Origin: Methanobacterium_D sp040373355
GTDB lineage: Archaea > Methanobacteriota > Methanobacteria > Methanobacteriales > Methanobacteriaceae
Direction: 5' to 3'
DNA length: 64,000 bases
Assembly (NCBI RefSeq): GCF_047495555.1
Contig: NZ_CP166866.1
Location: 1,054,001 to 1,118,000 of the forward strand
The position numbers and the translations under genes were made by a program. Positions 52,456-61,742 of the stretch are shown here, piece after piece. A model generated the notes under the pieces. That model was not told the DNA's origin. It worked only from the letters and a program-made list of their open reading frames with translations, and made no database searches. How positions within the stretch are numbered: the stretch's first letter is position 1; each line of letters starts with the position of its first letter.

Positions 52456-53367
52456 ATGGCTAAAAAAACTAAAAATGGTACATTAAAAGCAATATTGGAT
52501 GTAATACGTTATGAAAATCCTTCAACACAGGATGAAATTGCAGAAAGGCTTGGAATTACACGCAGGTATGTTACAAAATTACTGCAGCCATTAATAAGTG
52601 ATGGAATTGTAAAAAGAGCTTATGTAATAGAACCTAAAAAGTTTGATGAATTTTTAGAAATTTATGGAGAAGAGAAGGTACCTGTGGAGCATGCAACATT
52701 AAAAATTGTAGAGCTTCTTAGAGGAATGGCAGATCATGTTGATAATCAGTTAGAAACATCATTTAAGGCACTTTCAACTTTTGACAGTGAACTGGCTAAC
52801 GAAGCTTTAAAAATGGATTATATAACTAATAATATGCATGAAAGAATAAGAACTTCAGTGGATATGGCAATATCAATGAATCCTTCTCCAGAATTTAGTA
52901 AAAGTAGTGCATTTAGTGAAGTGGCCTATGATTTAGAGCGTATTGGAGATCATTCATCTCAATTTGCAAATTTCACCCTTAAAGAGTCTTATGAATTGGA
53001 TAATGATATGTTTAAATATATTAAAGAAATGTATGACACATCTAAAAAAATGGTAGACTATTCTATGGAAGTATTTTTAGATGAAAAACTTGATTTAAGG
53101 AATGAAGTATTGGATTATGAGGAAAATATCCATGCTTTACAGAAAAGGGCTTTGAATTGCATTGCTACTCAAATGGCAGAATCTTCATTTGACGATACAG
53201 AACGTTCTACTTATTATCTTTCCCTATCAAGAGTAGTTAAAGCATTTGAAAGGATAGGCGATATTTCAATAGAAATAATTGATATTGCAAGAGAGTATTA
53301 TGAAAATATTCCTAGGACAACAACTCCTGAACAATTTAGAAGAATAAATAATAAAGAAAAATTTTAA
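52456..53367 (+). CDS. HTH-containing PhoU-like phosphate regulator
   Basis: The 303-aa protein has an N-terminal winged-HTH (residues 5-60, QDEIAERLGITRRYVTKLLQPLISDGIVKRA) followed by two PhoU-like helical bundles (LSTFDSELANEAL, DLERIGDHSSQFANFTL, then LSLSRVVKAFERIGDISIEIIDIAREYY). The (D/E)xERIGD metal motifs appear twice, typical of PhoU. The DNA-binding domain suggests that it directly regulates the nearby pst genes. Archaeal PhoU-HTH fusions of this type are described as phosphate uptake regulators. Confidence 0.9.
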   Translation: MAKKTKNGTLKAILDVIRYENPSTQDEIAERLGITRRYVTKLLQPLISDGIVKRAYVIEPKKFDEFLEIYGEEKVPVEHATLKIVELLRGMADHVDNQLETSFKALSTFDSELANEALKMDYITNNMHERIRTSVDMAISMNPSPEFSKSSAFSEVAYDLERIGDHSSQFANFTLKESYELDNDMFKYIKEMYDTSKKMVDYSMEVFLDEKLDLRNEVLDYEENIHALQKRALNCIATQMAESSFDDTERSTYYLSLSRVVKAFERIGDISIEIIDIAREYYENIPRTTTPEQFRRINNKEKF

Positions 53368-53378
53368 AATTTATCTAA

Positions 53379-53648
53379 TTAATCTTCTTCTTCCATGTAT
53401 TTTTTAATTTTTTTCTCTTCCCATTCTTTTGAAAAGATTCCCCGTTTCATGAAAACTGACAATGCATGTGAAACGAGACCAATACCCCAGAAGAATGCAA
53501 TAAATAAAAACCACCAGAATTCTGGAGTCGTAAAGAAATTAATTATTGCAAGAAAGGCATTTACAACAATATATGATACTAAGTGGCCATAAAATCCTTT
53601 TAATTCTTCAACTCTCTTTTTTGCTCTTTCATATTTTAAATTATCCAT
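53379..53648 (-). CDS. 2TM domain protein
   Basis: The 89-aa protein YERAKKRVEELKGFYGHLVSYIVVNAFLAIINFF, followed by WWFLFIAFFWGIGLVSHALSVF, has two membrane helices and matches the '2TM domain' (histidine-kinase-associated type) family. Function unknown; these often accompany sensor kinases. It is transcribed opposite to the phosphate genes, converging with the HTH-PhoU gene. Confidence 0.85.
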   Translation of the reverse strand: MDNLKYERAKKRVEELKGFYGHLVSYIVVNAFLAIINFFTTPEFWWFLFIAFFWGIGLVSHALSVFMKRGIFSKEWEEKKIKKYMEEED

Positions 53649-53859
53649 TTTAAAACCTCTAATATTATTCTTATTCTTTATGTATTATTCATTAATATTA
53701 TATTCTACTTTAGAAAACTTACATATTTTAGAAATGTAGGATTAAATTTACAGCTTTAAGTGCAATAATGTTCGTTTTCAGTGAATTAATTTAGAATATT
53801 TACATTTTTCTTTCATTATTAGTTCACTTATAGTGTAAACTAATACACAAATAGGAACA

Positions 53860-53868
53860 TTTAAATAT
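53860..53868 (+). promoter_or_regulatory. TATA-like box before pstS
   Basis: TTTAAATAT at 53860-53868 lies 36 nt before pstS (53904). Just upstream, AGTTCACT-TATA-GTGTAAACT (53821-53841) is an imperfect inverted repeat that could be an operator. The 255-bp gap otherwise holds nothing visible. Confidence 0.45.
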
Positions 53869-53903
53869 TGGTAGTCTATTATTATAGGATGAGGTGAAAT
53901 GAA

Positions 53904-54716
53904 ATGGACTCGAAATATATAATTGGTATAATAGTAGCTATAATAATAATAGCTGGAGCTTTACTTGCATTTTCAGGAAGTTCAAGCCAACAAAAAATCG
54001 AAATAGCAGGTTCTACATCTGTTCAACCAGTAGCAGAGAAACTTGCTCAAGCTTACATGCAGAAACACCCTGACGTTAAGATTAATGTTCAAGGTGGAGG
54101 TTCAAGTGTAGGTATAACAAGTGTTCAAAAAGGACAAGCAGATATAGGTATGAGTTCCAAGGAACTAAAAGCAGATGAAAAAGCAGGACTTAACGAATAC
54201 TTAGTCGGAAAAGACGGTATTGTTATAGCTGTAAACACTAAAAACAGCGTTTCTGACTTGAAAGTTGAACAGGTAAAAGATATTTTCAGCGGTAAAATCT
54301 CCAACTGGAAAGAAGTAGGTGGCCAAGACGCTAAAATCAACGTTATAACCAGAGAAGATGGTTCTGGTACAAGAAAAGCATTTGAAGAAATAATAATGGG
54401 TAAAGACACCAAAATAATTAAAGAAGCTGTAGTTCAAAGTTCAACTGAAGCCGTAGCACAATCCATTAAAGGAGATCCTAATGCTATTGGGTACATATCC
54501 TTAGCTAGCTTAAGCTCAGATGTAAAATCTTTATCTATAAACGGTGTTGCCCCTTCAGAACAAACAGTATCAGATGGTACATACAAAATTCAGAGACCAT
54601 TTTTGTTCTTAACTAAAGGAGAACCTAAAGGTGCAGTCAAAGACTTTATAGACTTCTGTTTAAGCCCTGAAGGACAGGCAATAGTTAAAGGAGAAAAAGT
54701 CGTACCTGCAAAATAA
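53904..54716 (+). CDS. pstS: Phosphate ABC transporter substrate-binding protein PstS (copy 1)
   Basis: The 270-aa protein opens with an N-terminal membrane anchor (IIGIIVAIIIIAGALLAFSG) without a lipobox Cys. The phosphate-binding signatures IEIAGSTSVQPVAEKLAQAY, GGGSSVGITSVQKGQADIGMSSKEL, REDGSGTRKAFEE and LSPEGQAIVKGEKVVPAK follow. The IAGSTS and SGTR loops bind phosphate. GAGGTG lies just upstream. A paralogue follows immediately. Confidence 0.95.
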   Translation: MDSKYIIGIIVAIIIIAGALLAFSGSSSQQKIEIAGSTSVQPVAEKLAQAYMQKHPDVKINVQGGGSSVGITSVQKGQADIGMSSKELKADEKAGLNEYLVGKDGIVIAVNTKNSVSDLKVEQVKDIFSGKISNWKEVGGQDAKINVITREDGSGTRKAFEEIIMGKDTKIIKEAVVQSSTEAVAQSIKGDPNAIGYISLASLSSDVKSLSINGVAPSEQTVSDGTYKIQRPFLFLTKGEPKGAVKDFIDFCLSPEGQAIVKGEKVVPAK

Positions 54717-54740
54717 GTGGTTTTAAACCACTATTTTTTA
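54716..54740 (+). terminator. Hairpin plus T-run after pstS copy 1
   Basis: AGTGGTTT (54716-54723) and AAACCACT (54725-54732) form an inverted repeat overlapping the stop codon, followed by ATTTTTTAT. It may partially stop transcription between the two pstS genes. Confidence 0.5.
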
Positions 54741-54813
54741 TTTATTCCATTTAAAATAAAAGTAATTTATCAAAAAGATTAAATAATCAATTATCTTAAT
54801 CACTTTATATTAT

Positions 54814-54839
54814 AAATACTCTGAAAGAGAAGAGTATTT
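54814..54839 (+). promoter_or_regulatory. Operator-like inverted repeat at promoter of pstS copy 2
   Basis: AAATACTCT (54814-54822) and AGAGTATTT (54831-54839) are perfect 9-bp arms around an 8-nt spacer. They follow a TATA box TTTATATTATAAA (54804-54816) and would cover the expected transcript start. A ribosome site AAGGTGAT follows. A dimeric repressor site is the simplest reading; a leader hairpin is the alternative. Confidence 0.55.
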
Positions 54840-54854
54840 TTAAGGTGATTAAGA

Positions 54855-55664
54855 ATGGAATTAAAATACAAGCTTGGAATAATAATTGCCATAGCCATAA
54901 TTTTCGCTTACATAATATTCATCCCATCAACTCAATATGAAAGAATACAAATTGCAGGTTCTACATCTGTACAACCTGTAGCAGAAAAATTAGCAAAGAA
55001 GTTTGAAGAAACCCATCCTAATGTAAGAATAAATGTTCAGGGTGGAGGTTCCAGTTTAGGTATAAGTAGCGTGTCACAAGGAATTACTGATATTGGTACT
55101 AGCTCAAGAGAATTAACAAGTAGAGAAAAAACTGGACTTAATGAATACATTATAGGTAAAGAGGGCATAGTCATTGCCGTAAATAATCAAAATCCTATTA
55201 CTAACTTAAATAAAGATCAGGCTAAAGATATTTTCAGCGGTAAAATCACCAACTGGAAAGAATTAGGATGCCCTGATTTAGAAATACATGTCATAACCCG
55301 AGAAGCAGGTTCTGGTACAAGATCTGCATTTGAAACTATTGTAATGGGTAAAGGTACTAAAATTCGACAAGATGCAATAGTTCAAAGCTCAACTGAGTCA
55401 GTTAAACAGGCAATAAGACAGGATCCTGGTGCAATAGGATTTGTTTCATTAGCACGTATGACTAGTGACGTAAAAGCTTTAAAAATTGATAATGTTGTGC
55501 CTTCAGAAGAAACTGTATTTGAAGGTACTTATAGTTTACAAACACCCTTTATTTTTGTCGTAAAAGGCGAACCACAGGGAATTGTAAAGGAATTTATAGA
55601 TTTTACCTTAAGTCCTGAAGGTCAGGCAATTGTAAAAGGAGAAAAAGTTGTACCTGTAAGATGA
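54855..55664 (+). CDS. pstS: Phosphate ABC transporter substrate-binding protein PstS (copy 2)
   Basis: A close paralogue of the upstream gene (269 aa): N-terminal anchor LGIIIAIAIIFAYIIF, then IQIAGSTSVQPVAEKLAKKF, GGGSSLGISSVSQGITDIG, TREAGSGTRSAFETIV and LSPEGQAIVKGEKVVPVR. It keeps the phosphate loop motifs. Own promoter-like DNA precedes it. Two binding proteins for one transporter could differ in affinity; not visible from the sequence. Confidence 0.95.
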   Translation: MELKYKLGIIIAIAIIFAYIIFIPSTQYERIQIAGSTSVQPVAEKLAKKFEETHPNVRINVQGGGSSLGISSVSQGITDIGTSSRELTSREKTGLNEYIIGKEGIVIAVNNQNPITNLNKDQAKDIFSGKITNWKELGCPDLEIHVITREAGSGTRSAFETIVMGKGTKIRQDAIVQSSTESVKQAIRQDPGAIGFVSLARMTSDVKALKIDNVVPSEETVFEGTYSLQTPFIFVVKGEPQGIVKEFIDFTLSPEGQAIVKGEKVVPVR

Positions 55665-55666
55665 TA

Positions 55667-55681
55667 TAGGGCTTAGCCCTA
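55667..55681 (+). terminator. Small hairpin between pstS copy 2 and pstC
   Basis: TAGGGC-TTA-GCCCTA (6-bp arms, 3-nt loop) at 55667-55681 just past the pstS stop. It lacks a T-run, so it is more likely an mRNA-processing or attenuating stem than a full terminator. Confidence 0.45.
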
Positions 55682-55725
55682 CTCAACTAACCTTATTTCA
55701 GACATGATAAATAGAGGTGTATAGA

Positions 55726-56598
<873 letters not shown>

Positions 56599-56634
56599 TG
56601 CCAAAATTTGAATCTAAAATGGGAGAATTTTGAA

Positions 56635-57483
56635 ATGAAGAGAATAATATCCCCGAAAATGGCTCAAAGAATTATGAAAGGCCTATTTTGGGCATCAGGA
56701 ATTATAACAGTTATAATTCTGCTTGTAATTATGGGTTATATTCTTTACAAGGGATTACCAGTAGTTAATTTAAGCTTTATATTTAGTGATCCAGTGGATT
56801 CCGGTAGATCTGGTGGAATTTTCCCAATGATCATATCAAGCATTTATGTGACTCTAATTGCGATTCTTGTTGCTACTCCTTTAGGTGTGGGTGCGGCAGT
56901 ATATTTGTCAGAATATGCGGGAGAAGGCACAATTGTGAAATTAATAAGATTTGGAGCGGAAACACTTGCATCTATCCCATCTATTGTATTCGGATTATTT
57001 GGATTAGCATTCTTTGTAATCTACCTTGGATTAGGCTGGTGTGTACTTTCTGGAGGGCTTATATTAGCTTTAATGGCACTCCCTACAATCTTACAAGTTT
57101 CTGAAGTTTCATTGGAAGCTGTACCGAGATCCTACCGTGAAGGTAGCCTTGCTATAGGTGCTACAAAATGGCAAACTATTTATAGAGTAGTATTACCTGC
57201 AGGAATTCCTGGAATTACAACAGGGGTAATCTTAGGGCTTGCAAGAGCTATTTCAGAAGCTGCAGCGATTTTGTTTGCAGTAGGCGCTGCATTAACAGTT
57301 CCTATATCTATTTTTGATCCTGCAAGGCCATTACCGCTTCACCTTTATATCATGGCTACAGAAGGGATATCTCTGGATAATGCATACGGAACTGCAGCTG
57401 TTCTGGTAATTTTAGTGCTCATAATTACTGTAGTAACAAATACATTAGTTGAAAGATACTCGAAAAAGATGATGGGGAGATAA
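56635..57483 (+). CDS. pstA: Phosphate ABC transporter permease PstA
   Basis: The 282-aa membrane protein shares the EAA loop (SLEAVPRSYREGSLAIGATKWQTIYRVVLPAGIPGI) and FGAETLASIPSIVFGLFGLAFF. ATG 56635 is supported by GGGAG 9 nt upstream; a TTG at 56608 lacks a site. It lies 36 nt after pstC. PstA and PstC form the channel. Confidence 0.94.
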   Translation: MKRIISPKMAQRIMKGLFWASGIITVIILLVIMGYILYKGLPVVNLSFIFSDPVDSGRSGGIFPMIISSIYVTLIAILVATPLGVGAAVYLSEYAGEGTIVKLIRFGAETLASIPSIVFGLFGLAFFVIYLGLGWCVLSGGLILALMALPTILQVSEVSLEAVPRSYREGSLAIGATKWQTIYRVVLPAGIPGITTGVILGLARAISEAAAILFAVGAALTVPISIFDPARPLPLHLYIMATEGISLDNAYGTAAVLVILVLIITVVTNTLVERYSKKMMGR

Positions 57484-57486
57484 TAG

Positions 57487-58242
57487 ATGGATTATAGAAT
57501 TGAAGTTGAAGATTTAAACGTTTACTTTGACGAGGCACATATCTTAAAGGACATTAATCTTAAAATTCCAAAAAATACAGTTACTTCACTTATTGGACCT
57601 TCCGGGTGTGGTAAGTCTACATTTATAAGAACTTTAAATCGTATGAATGATTTAATAGACACTTTTAAGCATAATGGTTCTGTTCTTTTAGACGGTAGGG
57701 ATATTTATGACCCTAAAATTGATGTAGTTGATTTAAGAAAGAAAGTTGGAATGGTCTTCCAGAAACCTAATCCATTCCCTAAATCCATTTTTGAGAATGT
57801 AGCTTATGGTATGGGAGTTCATGGAATTACAGAAAAAGATGTAATAGCTGAAAGAGTTGAAGAAAGCCTGAAAGCCGCAGCATTATGGGATGAAGTTAAA
57901 GATAAACTTGATAAGTCTGCTATGGGTCTTTCTGGAGGGCAGCAGCAGAGATTATGTATCGCAAGAACAATAGCTGTAAATCCTGAGGTTATACTTATGG
58001 ATGAACCGGCATCTGCACTGGATCCAATTTCTACAACTAAAATTGAAGATCTAGTTCATAAATTAAAAAATGATTATACTATAATTATTGTTACACATAA
58101 CATGCAGCAAGCTACAAGGGTTTCAAAGTACACTGCATTCTTCTTAAACGGGGAGATAGTTGAAAGCGGCCTTACAGATAAGCTGTTTATGGAACCAGAA
58201 GATCAGCGTACTGAAGATTATATTACTGGTAGATTTGGTTAA
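57487..58242 (+). CDS. pstB: Phosphate ABC transporter ATPase PstB
   Basis: The 251-aa protein has Walker A (SLIGPSGCGKSTFIRTLNRMND), Q-loop (GMVFQKPNPFPKSIFENV), signature (MGLSGGQQQRLCIARTIA), Walker B (VILMDEPASALDP) and H-loop (IIVTHNMQQATRVS). The NRMND run after Walker A is specific to PstB. It lies 3 nt after pstA. Confidence 0.97.
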   Translation: MDYRIEVEDLNVYFDEAHILKDINLKIPKNTVTSLIGPSGCGKSTFIRTLNRMNDLIDTFKHNGSVLLDGRDIYDPKIDVVDLRKKVGMVFQKPNPFPKSIFENVAYGMGVHGITEKDVIAERVEESLKAAALWDEVKDKLDKSAMGLSGGQQQRLCIARTIAVNPEVILMDEPASALDPISTTKIEDLVHKLKNDYTIIIVTHNMQQATRVSKYTAFFLNGEIVESGLTDKLFMEPEDQRTEDYITGRFG

Positions 58243-58309
58243 TTGAAATAAAAAAGTTCAATTGAATAAAAATATAAATATATTATTAATGTAAGGCAAG
58301 GTGGATAGG

Positions 58310-58966
58310 ATGAAAAGATATCCAAGGGTGCAGTTTAGAAAAAGATTAAGGGAATTAAAAGAACAAGTAGAAGAAATGGGTCAATTAACCCTTAAGGCAC
58401 AAAAAAATGCAATGGAAATATTAACCGATTTTAATGAGGAAAAGTGGAATAATGTTAAAGAAGCAGGCGAAAAAATAGATATAATGAATTTCGAGCTAGA
58501 AAGAAGATGTATGGGGGTTATAGCATCCGAACAACCTGTTGCTACTGATTTAAGGTTTATTGAAGCTTGTATTAAAGTGGGAAGTCATTTAAAAAGAATG
58601 GTAAGCTTAGCAGTAAATATTGCTGAAGTTGCAAGTGATTTAAGGAATGAAGAGATTCCACGTAGGCCTCAAGAAGATCTAGTTCATATGTCTAACATAG
58701 TTCAAATGATGGTAAGTAAAGGACTTTATTCATTCCTAGACCAGAATATGAACATGGCAAGGGAACTAAGACAAGATGACGATAAGGTAGATGATTTATT
58801 TGATCAGGCTCTAGGTAATATTACAAAAAGTATGTTCCAGGACAAAGATTCAATATCTTATTTAATTTATTTGCTATTTGTAGCTAGATTCCTTGAGAGA
58901 ACAGCAGATCGCGCAGTTAGTATTGGAGATAGAACTATCTTCATGATGACTTGTGAAAAACCCTAA
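58310..58966 (+). CDS. phoU: Phosphate transport regulator PhoU
   Basis: This 218-aa protein is the classic two-bundle PhoU without an HTH: QFRKRLRELKEQVEEMGQLTLKAQ, IDIMNFELERRCMGVIASEQPVATDLRFI and FLERTADRAVSIGDRTIFM, carrying the metal-binding acidic motifs. Start ATG 58310 has GGTGG just upstream. It ends the pst operon and probably restrains the transporter. Confidence 0.95.
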   Translation: MKRYPRVQFRKRLRELKEQVEEMGQLTLKAQKNAMEILTDFNEEKWNNVKEAGEKIDIMNFELERRCMGVIASEQPVATDLRFIEACIKVGSHLKRMVSLAVNIAEVASDLRNEEIPRRPQEDLVHMSNIVQMMVSKGLYSFLDQNMNMARELRQDDDKVDDLFDQALGNITKSMFQDKDSISYLIYLLFVARFLERTADRAVSIGDRTIFMMTCEKP

Positions 58967-59492
58967 TTTTAATCTTTTAGCTTAAATTCTACTTTTATTT
59001 TTTTATTTGGATATTTTAACTTAATGAAGTAATACTTTAATCATTATATTTTTATACTTTTAATATTATGTTTGGTTTAGCACCTATATTTGTTAAATTA
59101 TGTCTTGAAGGAGTTATTCCGCTTTAGTTTTATGTGTACGAAGTTTTATAATCTGTAGGATTATGGGAGGCTGTTTATTAATTAATATATTATCCATTTA
59201 ATTAATGTAAGTATAGTTAATTGGATGCTTATAGCTTTAGAGAAATATAGTTCTTTTAAGTCAATTTTATTATATGAACTTAAATATGGGAAGCATCGGT
59301 AGTTCTATTTACTGCAAAATTTCCATTAATTACTCTTATAATTGCCGATTGATAATTTCAGAAAAATATATTACTAATTTTAATTATAGTAATAATGCAG
59401 TTGTATTTTTTATTAATTGCATCTGTATGGTTAGTTACAATTTAGGCCATATATTAAATTATGGTGAATTAAGGGTATATGGGGTGATTTAA
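58967..59492. other. Long intergenic region
   Basis: The 526-bp gap is AT-rich. A TATA-like CATATATTAAATT near 59448-59460 and GGGGTGAT at 59480-59487 belong to the next gene. A 72-codon frame at 59274 has no ribosome site and an odd composition; I do not call it. No other signal is seen. Confidence 0.5.
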
Positions 59493-59876
59493 TTGAAAAT
59501 TAGGGATGAATTAGTTGGAAGAGAGGTTCTGGATGGCACTGGACATAAAATCGGTGAAGTAGACGATATTGAAGTTGATTTTGATTCCCAGAGAATAGAT
59601 GCCATTATCATTGGTGAAGGAAAAATTATCGGTAGAGGCAGAGAAAGAAGAATTCCTTTTAATATGGTGGAAACTGTAGGGGAAAGAGTTATATTAAGAA
59701 GGGAATCAGGGGGTAAAACTGCAGAAAGAGAAGATAGAATGGAAAAGTCAGAATTTGAAAGAGAAGGTCGTGGAAGAGAGGAAGGTAGAAGAGAAGGTTA
59801 TGTTGAAGAAAGAGACCTTAGTAGAAGAGAAGGATCAAGAAGAACACCTAATATCGGAGAGGAAGAAAGATATTAA
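59493..59876 (+). CDS. PRC-barrel protein with charged repetitive tail
   Basis: The first 75 residues form a PRC-barrel (DELVGREVLDGTGHKIGEVDDIEVDFDSQRIDAIIIGEGKII). The last 52 are a low-complexity tail dominated by Arg, Glu and Gly (REGRGREEGRREGYVEER-like). It begins at TTG 59493, 5 nt after GGTGAT; no ATG is available near this site. The tail may bind nucleic acid or a partner. It resembles neither RimM nor the 109-aa PRC protein elsewhere in this window beyond the barrel. Role unknown. Confidence 0.8.
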   Translation: MKIRDELVGREVLDGTGHKIGEVDDIEVDFDSQRIDAIIIGEGKIIGRGRERRIPFNMVETVGERVILRRESGGKTAEREDRMEKSEFEREGRGREEGRREGYVEERDLSRREGSRRTPNIGEEERY

Positions 59877-59904
59877 TATCTTTCTTTAATTAATTTTCTA
59901 AATA

Positions 59905-60744
59905 TTAAGATTTTAAAATAGCAGTAGCTTGTCTTGCAGCCCAGCATTGAATGCAAACACCTATAGGTAATCCTGCAGTGTGAGTATCTGCAGTTAAAAT
60001 TTTAACATCAAGTGCAGTTGTCTTACCGCCGAGGCCCATTGGACCTATTCCAGTACTGTTGATTTGACTTAATATATCTTCTTCAAGTTTTGCAAGAGTT
60101 TTATCCTTATTTATTTCTCCAATTTTACCAAGTAATGCTTTTTTTGCAAGTTTCATAGCTAAATCAGAAGATCCTCCAATTCCAACACCTACAATAATTG
60201 GGGGGCATGGCTTTCCTCCAGCGGCTATTACAGTATCAAGGACAAAATTTTTTATTCCTTCAATCCCTTCACCAGGTAATGCCATTTTTAGAGCATTGTT
60301 ATTTTCTGAGCCTATTCCTTTTGGAAAAGCAGTTAACTCGATTATTTTATCATCAACAAGCTCAATATCAATTTGAGGCATTAAATTACCTGTATTATTT
60401 CCCCTATTTTCACGAGTTATTGGATCTACAACGTTTGGCCTTAAAGGCACCTCTTCTGTAGCCCTTACAACTCCATTTTTTATTCCTTCAATTAGATTTT
60501 CTACTTCAACATCGCCAAGCTTTACAAAAACAATGGGGACACCAGTATCTTGACACATTGGAACTCCAAGCTTTTCGGCTGCTTCAATATTATCAAGTAT
60601 GGCCTTAAGATTTAAGCGTGCAAGCTCATGATCTTCATTTTTATAGGCATCTTGAAGAGCTTTTTTAACATCATCTGGAAGTTTGATAACAGCTTCCTTA
60701 AATAAATTGAAAACAGTATTTTCTATAGTATTTTGAGTAATCAT
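59905..60744 (-). CDS. Fumarate hydratase class I, alpha (N-terminal) subunit
   Basis: The 279-aa protein has the Fe-S fumarase/tartrate dehydratase alpha signatures MCQDTGVPIVFVKLGD, RENRGNNTGNLMPQIDIE, PPIIVGVGIGGSSDLAMKLAKKALL, TGIGPMGLGGKTTALDVKI and HTAGLPIGVCIQCWAARQA, with the three Cys for the [4Fe-4S] cluster. GGAGG precedes the ATG. The beta subunit is not in the window. In Methanothermobacter a fumarate hydratase gene is recalled near the por genes; here a 192-aa gene intervenes. Confidence 0.94.
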   Translation of the reverse strand: MITQNTIENTVFNLFKEAVIKLPDDVKKALQDAYKNEDHELARLNLKAILDNIEAAEKLGVPMCQDTGVPIVFVKLGDVEVENLIEGIKNGVVRATEEVPLRPNVVDPITRENRGNNTGNLMPQIDIELVDDKIIELTAFPKGIGSENNNALKMALPGEGIEGIKNFVLDTVIAAGGKPCPPIIVGVGIGGSSDLAMKLAKKALLGKIGEINKDKTLAKLEEDILSQINSTGIGPMGLGGKTTALDVKILTADTHTAGLPIGVCIQCWAARQATAILKS

Positions 60745-61115
60745 GATAGTCCTCCTATAGTGATGTAGATTTTATACATTTTAAACATAATCTTTACTAT
60801 GAAATAATAAAAATATAAGAATAGTTTTCTAAGCAGAGTAATAAATAATCTCCATTACTGGAAATTTATTCTAAATGTATTCTAAAACCTTGAAATTAGT
60901 GTAATAATATGATTATTGGTGATAATTTAGATATAAATATAACTATTTTTGTTTATAGTTAATATATTTCATTTAATTTCAAAAATCCTTAATAAAATGT
61001 TCATAGAGCAATATTTAATATATATTAAATTATCATATGTTAAACTAATAATATTTAGTATTATATATTATTAATATGAATTAATTAATATTCTAATTTA
61101 AGGGGGGATAAAAAA
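60745..61115. other. AT-rich intergenic region between divergent fumA and unknown gene
   Basis: The 371-bp gap is very AT-rich with TATA-like stretches near 61020-61075 (AATATATATTAAA, TATTATATATTATT). The GGGGGGAT at 61101-61109 serves the unknown gene. No other feature is seen. Confidence 0.5.
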
Positions 61116-61694
61116 GTGTTTAGGTTATTTGATGAAGGTCAATTAGGGGATTATTTAAATGAAAAAAGGAAATTAGTTCATTATCTCGTTGAAAATGAAC
61201 CAGAATTAACTATTTTAAAAGCTGATGAATATTTTATTAATCATATTATCGAAAAAGAATATGTAGAAGTGCCTCAATTTAACTTTGAAGAAATTTATGT
61301 TGAAGATATAGAAAAGATAAAAAATGGAAATCCTGAAATGATTTTTAATTTTAAGTTATCATTTACTGGGGATAAAGAATTACTTAAACTTAAGCCAACT
61401 AATCACCTTAATTGGACAATAGATGCTAATGTAGAAAAAGATCATGTTTTATGTTTTGAAATAATAGATAACGATGATGACGTAACCGTAATAAAAGATA
61501 AATTTAGAATTACTGTTGATAATATAAAAAAACAGCTAGAAAATTTTGCTGATGAGGTTGAAGCATATAATAACCAACTTCCAGTATTAATCGAAAATAA
61601 ATTAGTAGAACGTAAAAATAGAATTATAAAGCGTAAGCAAAAATTAGAATTACTTAATTCCTTAGAAAATATCGAAAAGAGGTCTGCTGTTTAA
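61116..61694 (+). CDS. Hypothetical protein between por and fumA
   Basis: I do not recognise this 192-aa protein. It opens MFRLFDEGQLGDYLNEKRKL and has VEVPQFNFEEIYVEDIEKIKNG, then FNFKLSFTGDKELLKLKPTNHL (beta-rich) and ends in a basic coiled coil (KLVERKNRIIKRKQKLELLNSLENIEKR). GTG 61116 follows GGGGGG by 8 nt. Its low GC and position inside a conserved por-fumA neighbourhood point to insertion. A ribosome-like AAAGGAGA near 61708 has no frame after it, suggesting a lost partner gene. It could be the remnant of a two-gene defence or toxin module, but this is speculation. Confidence 0.65.
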   Translation: MFRLFDEGQLGDYLNEKRKLVHYLVENEPELTILKADEYFINHIIEKEYVEVPQFNFEEIYVEDIEKIKNGNPEMIFNFKLSFTGDKELLKLKPTNHLNWTIDANVEKDHVLCFEIIDNDDDVTVIKDKFRITVDNIKKQLENFADEVEAYNNQLPVLIENKLVERKNRIIKRKQKLELLNSLENIEKRSAV

Positions 61695-61742
61695 GTGAAA
61701 TAATTCTAAAAGGAGAAAATATAAAATAAAATAATGGCTTAA

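Noticed and set aside
59274..59492. 72-codon frame before the PRC-barrel gene
   Set aside because: No ribosome site, composition rich in Asn, Tyr, Ile and Cys as in random AT-rich DNA; it ends at the PRC gene's start.
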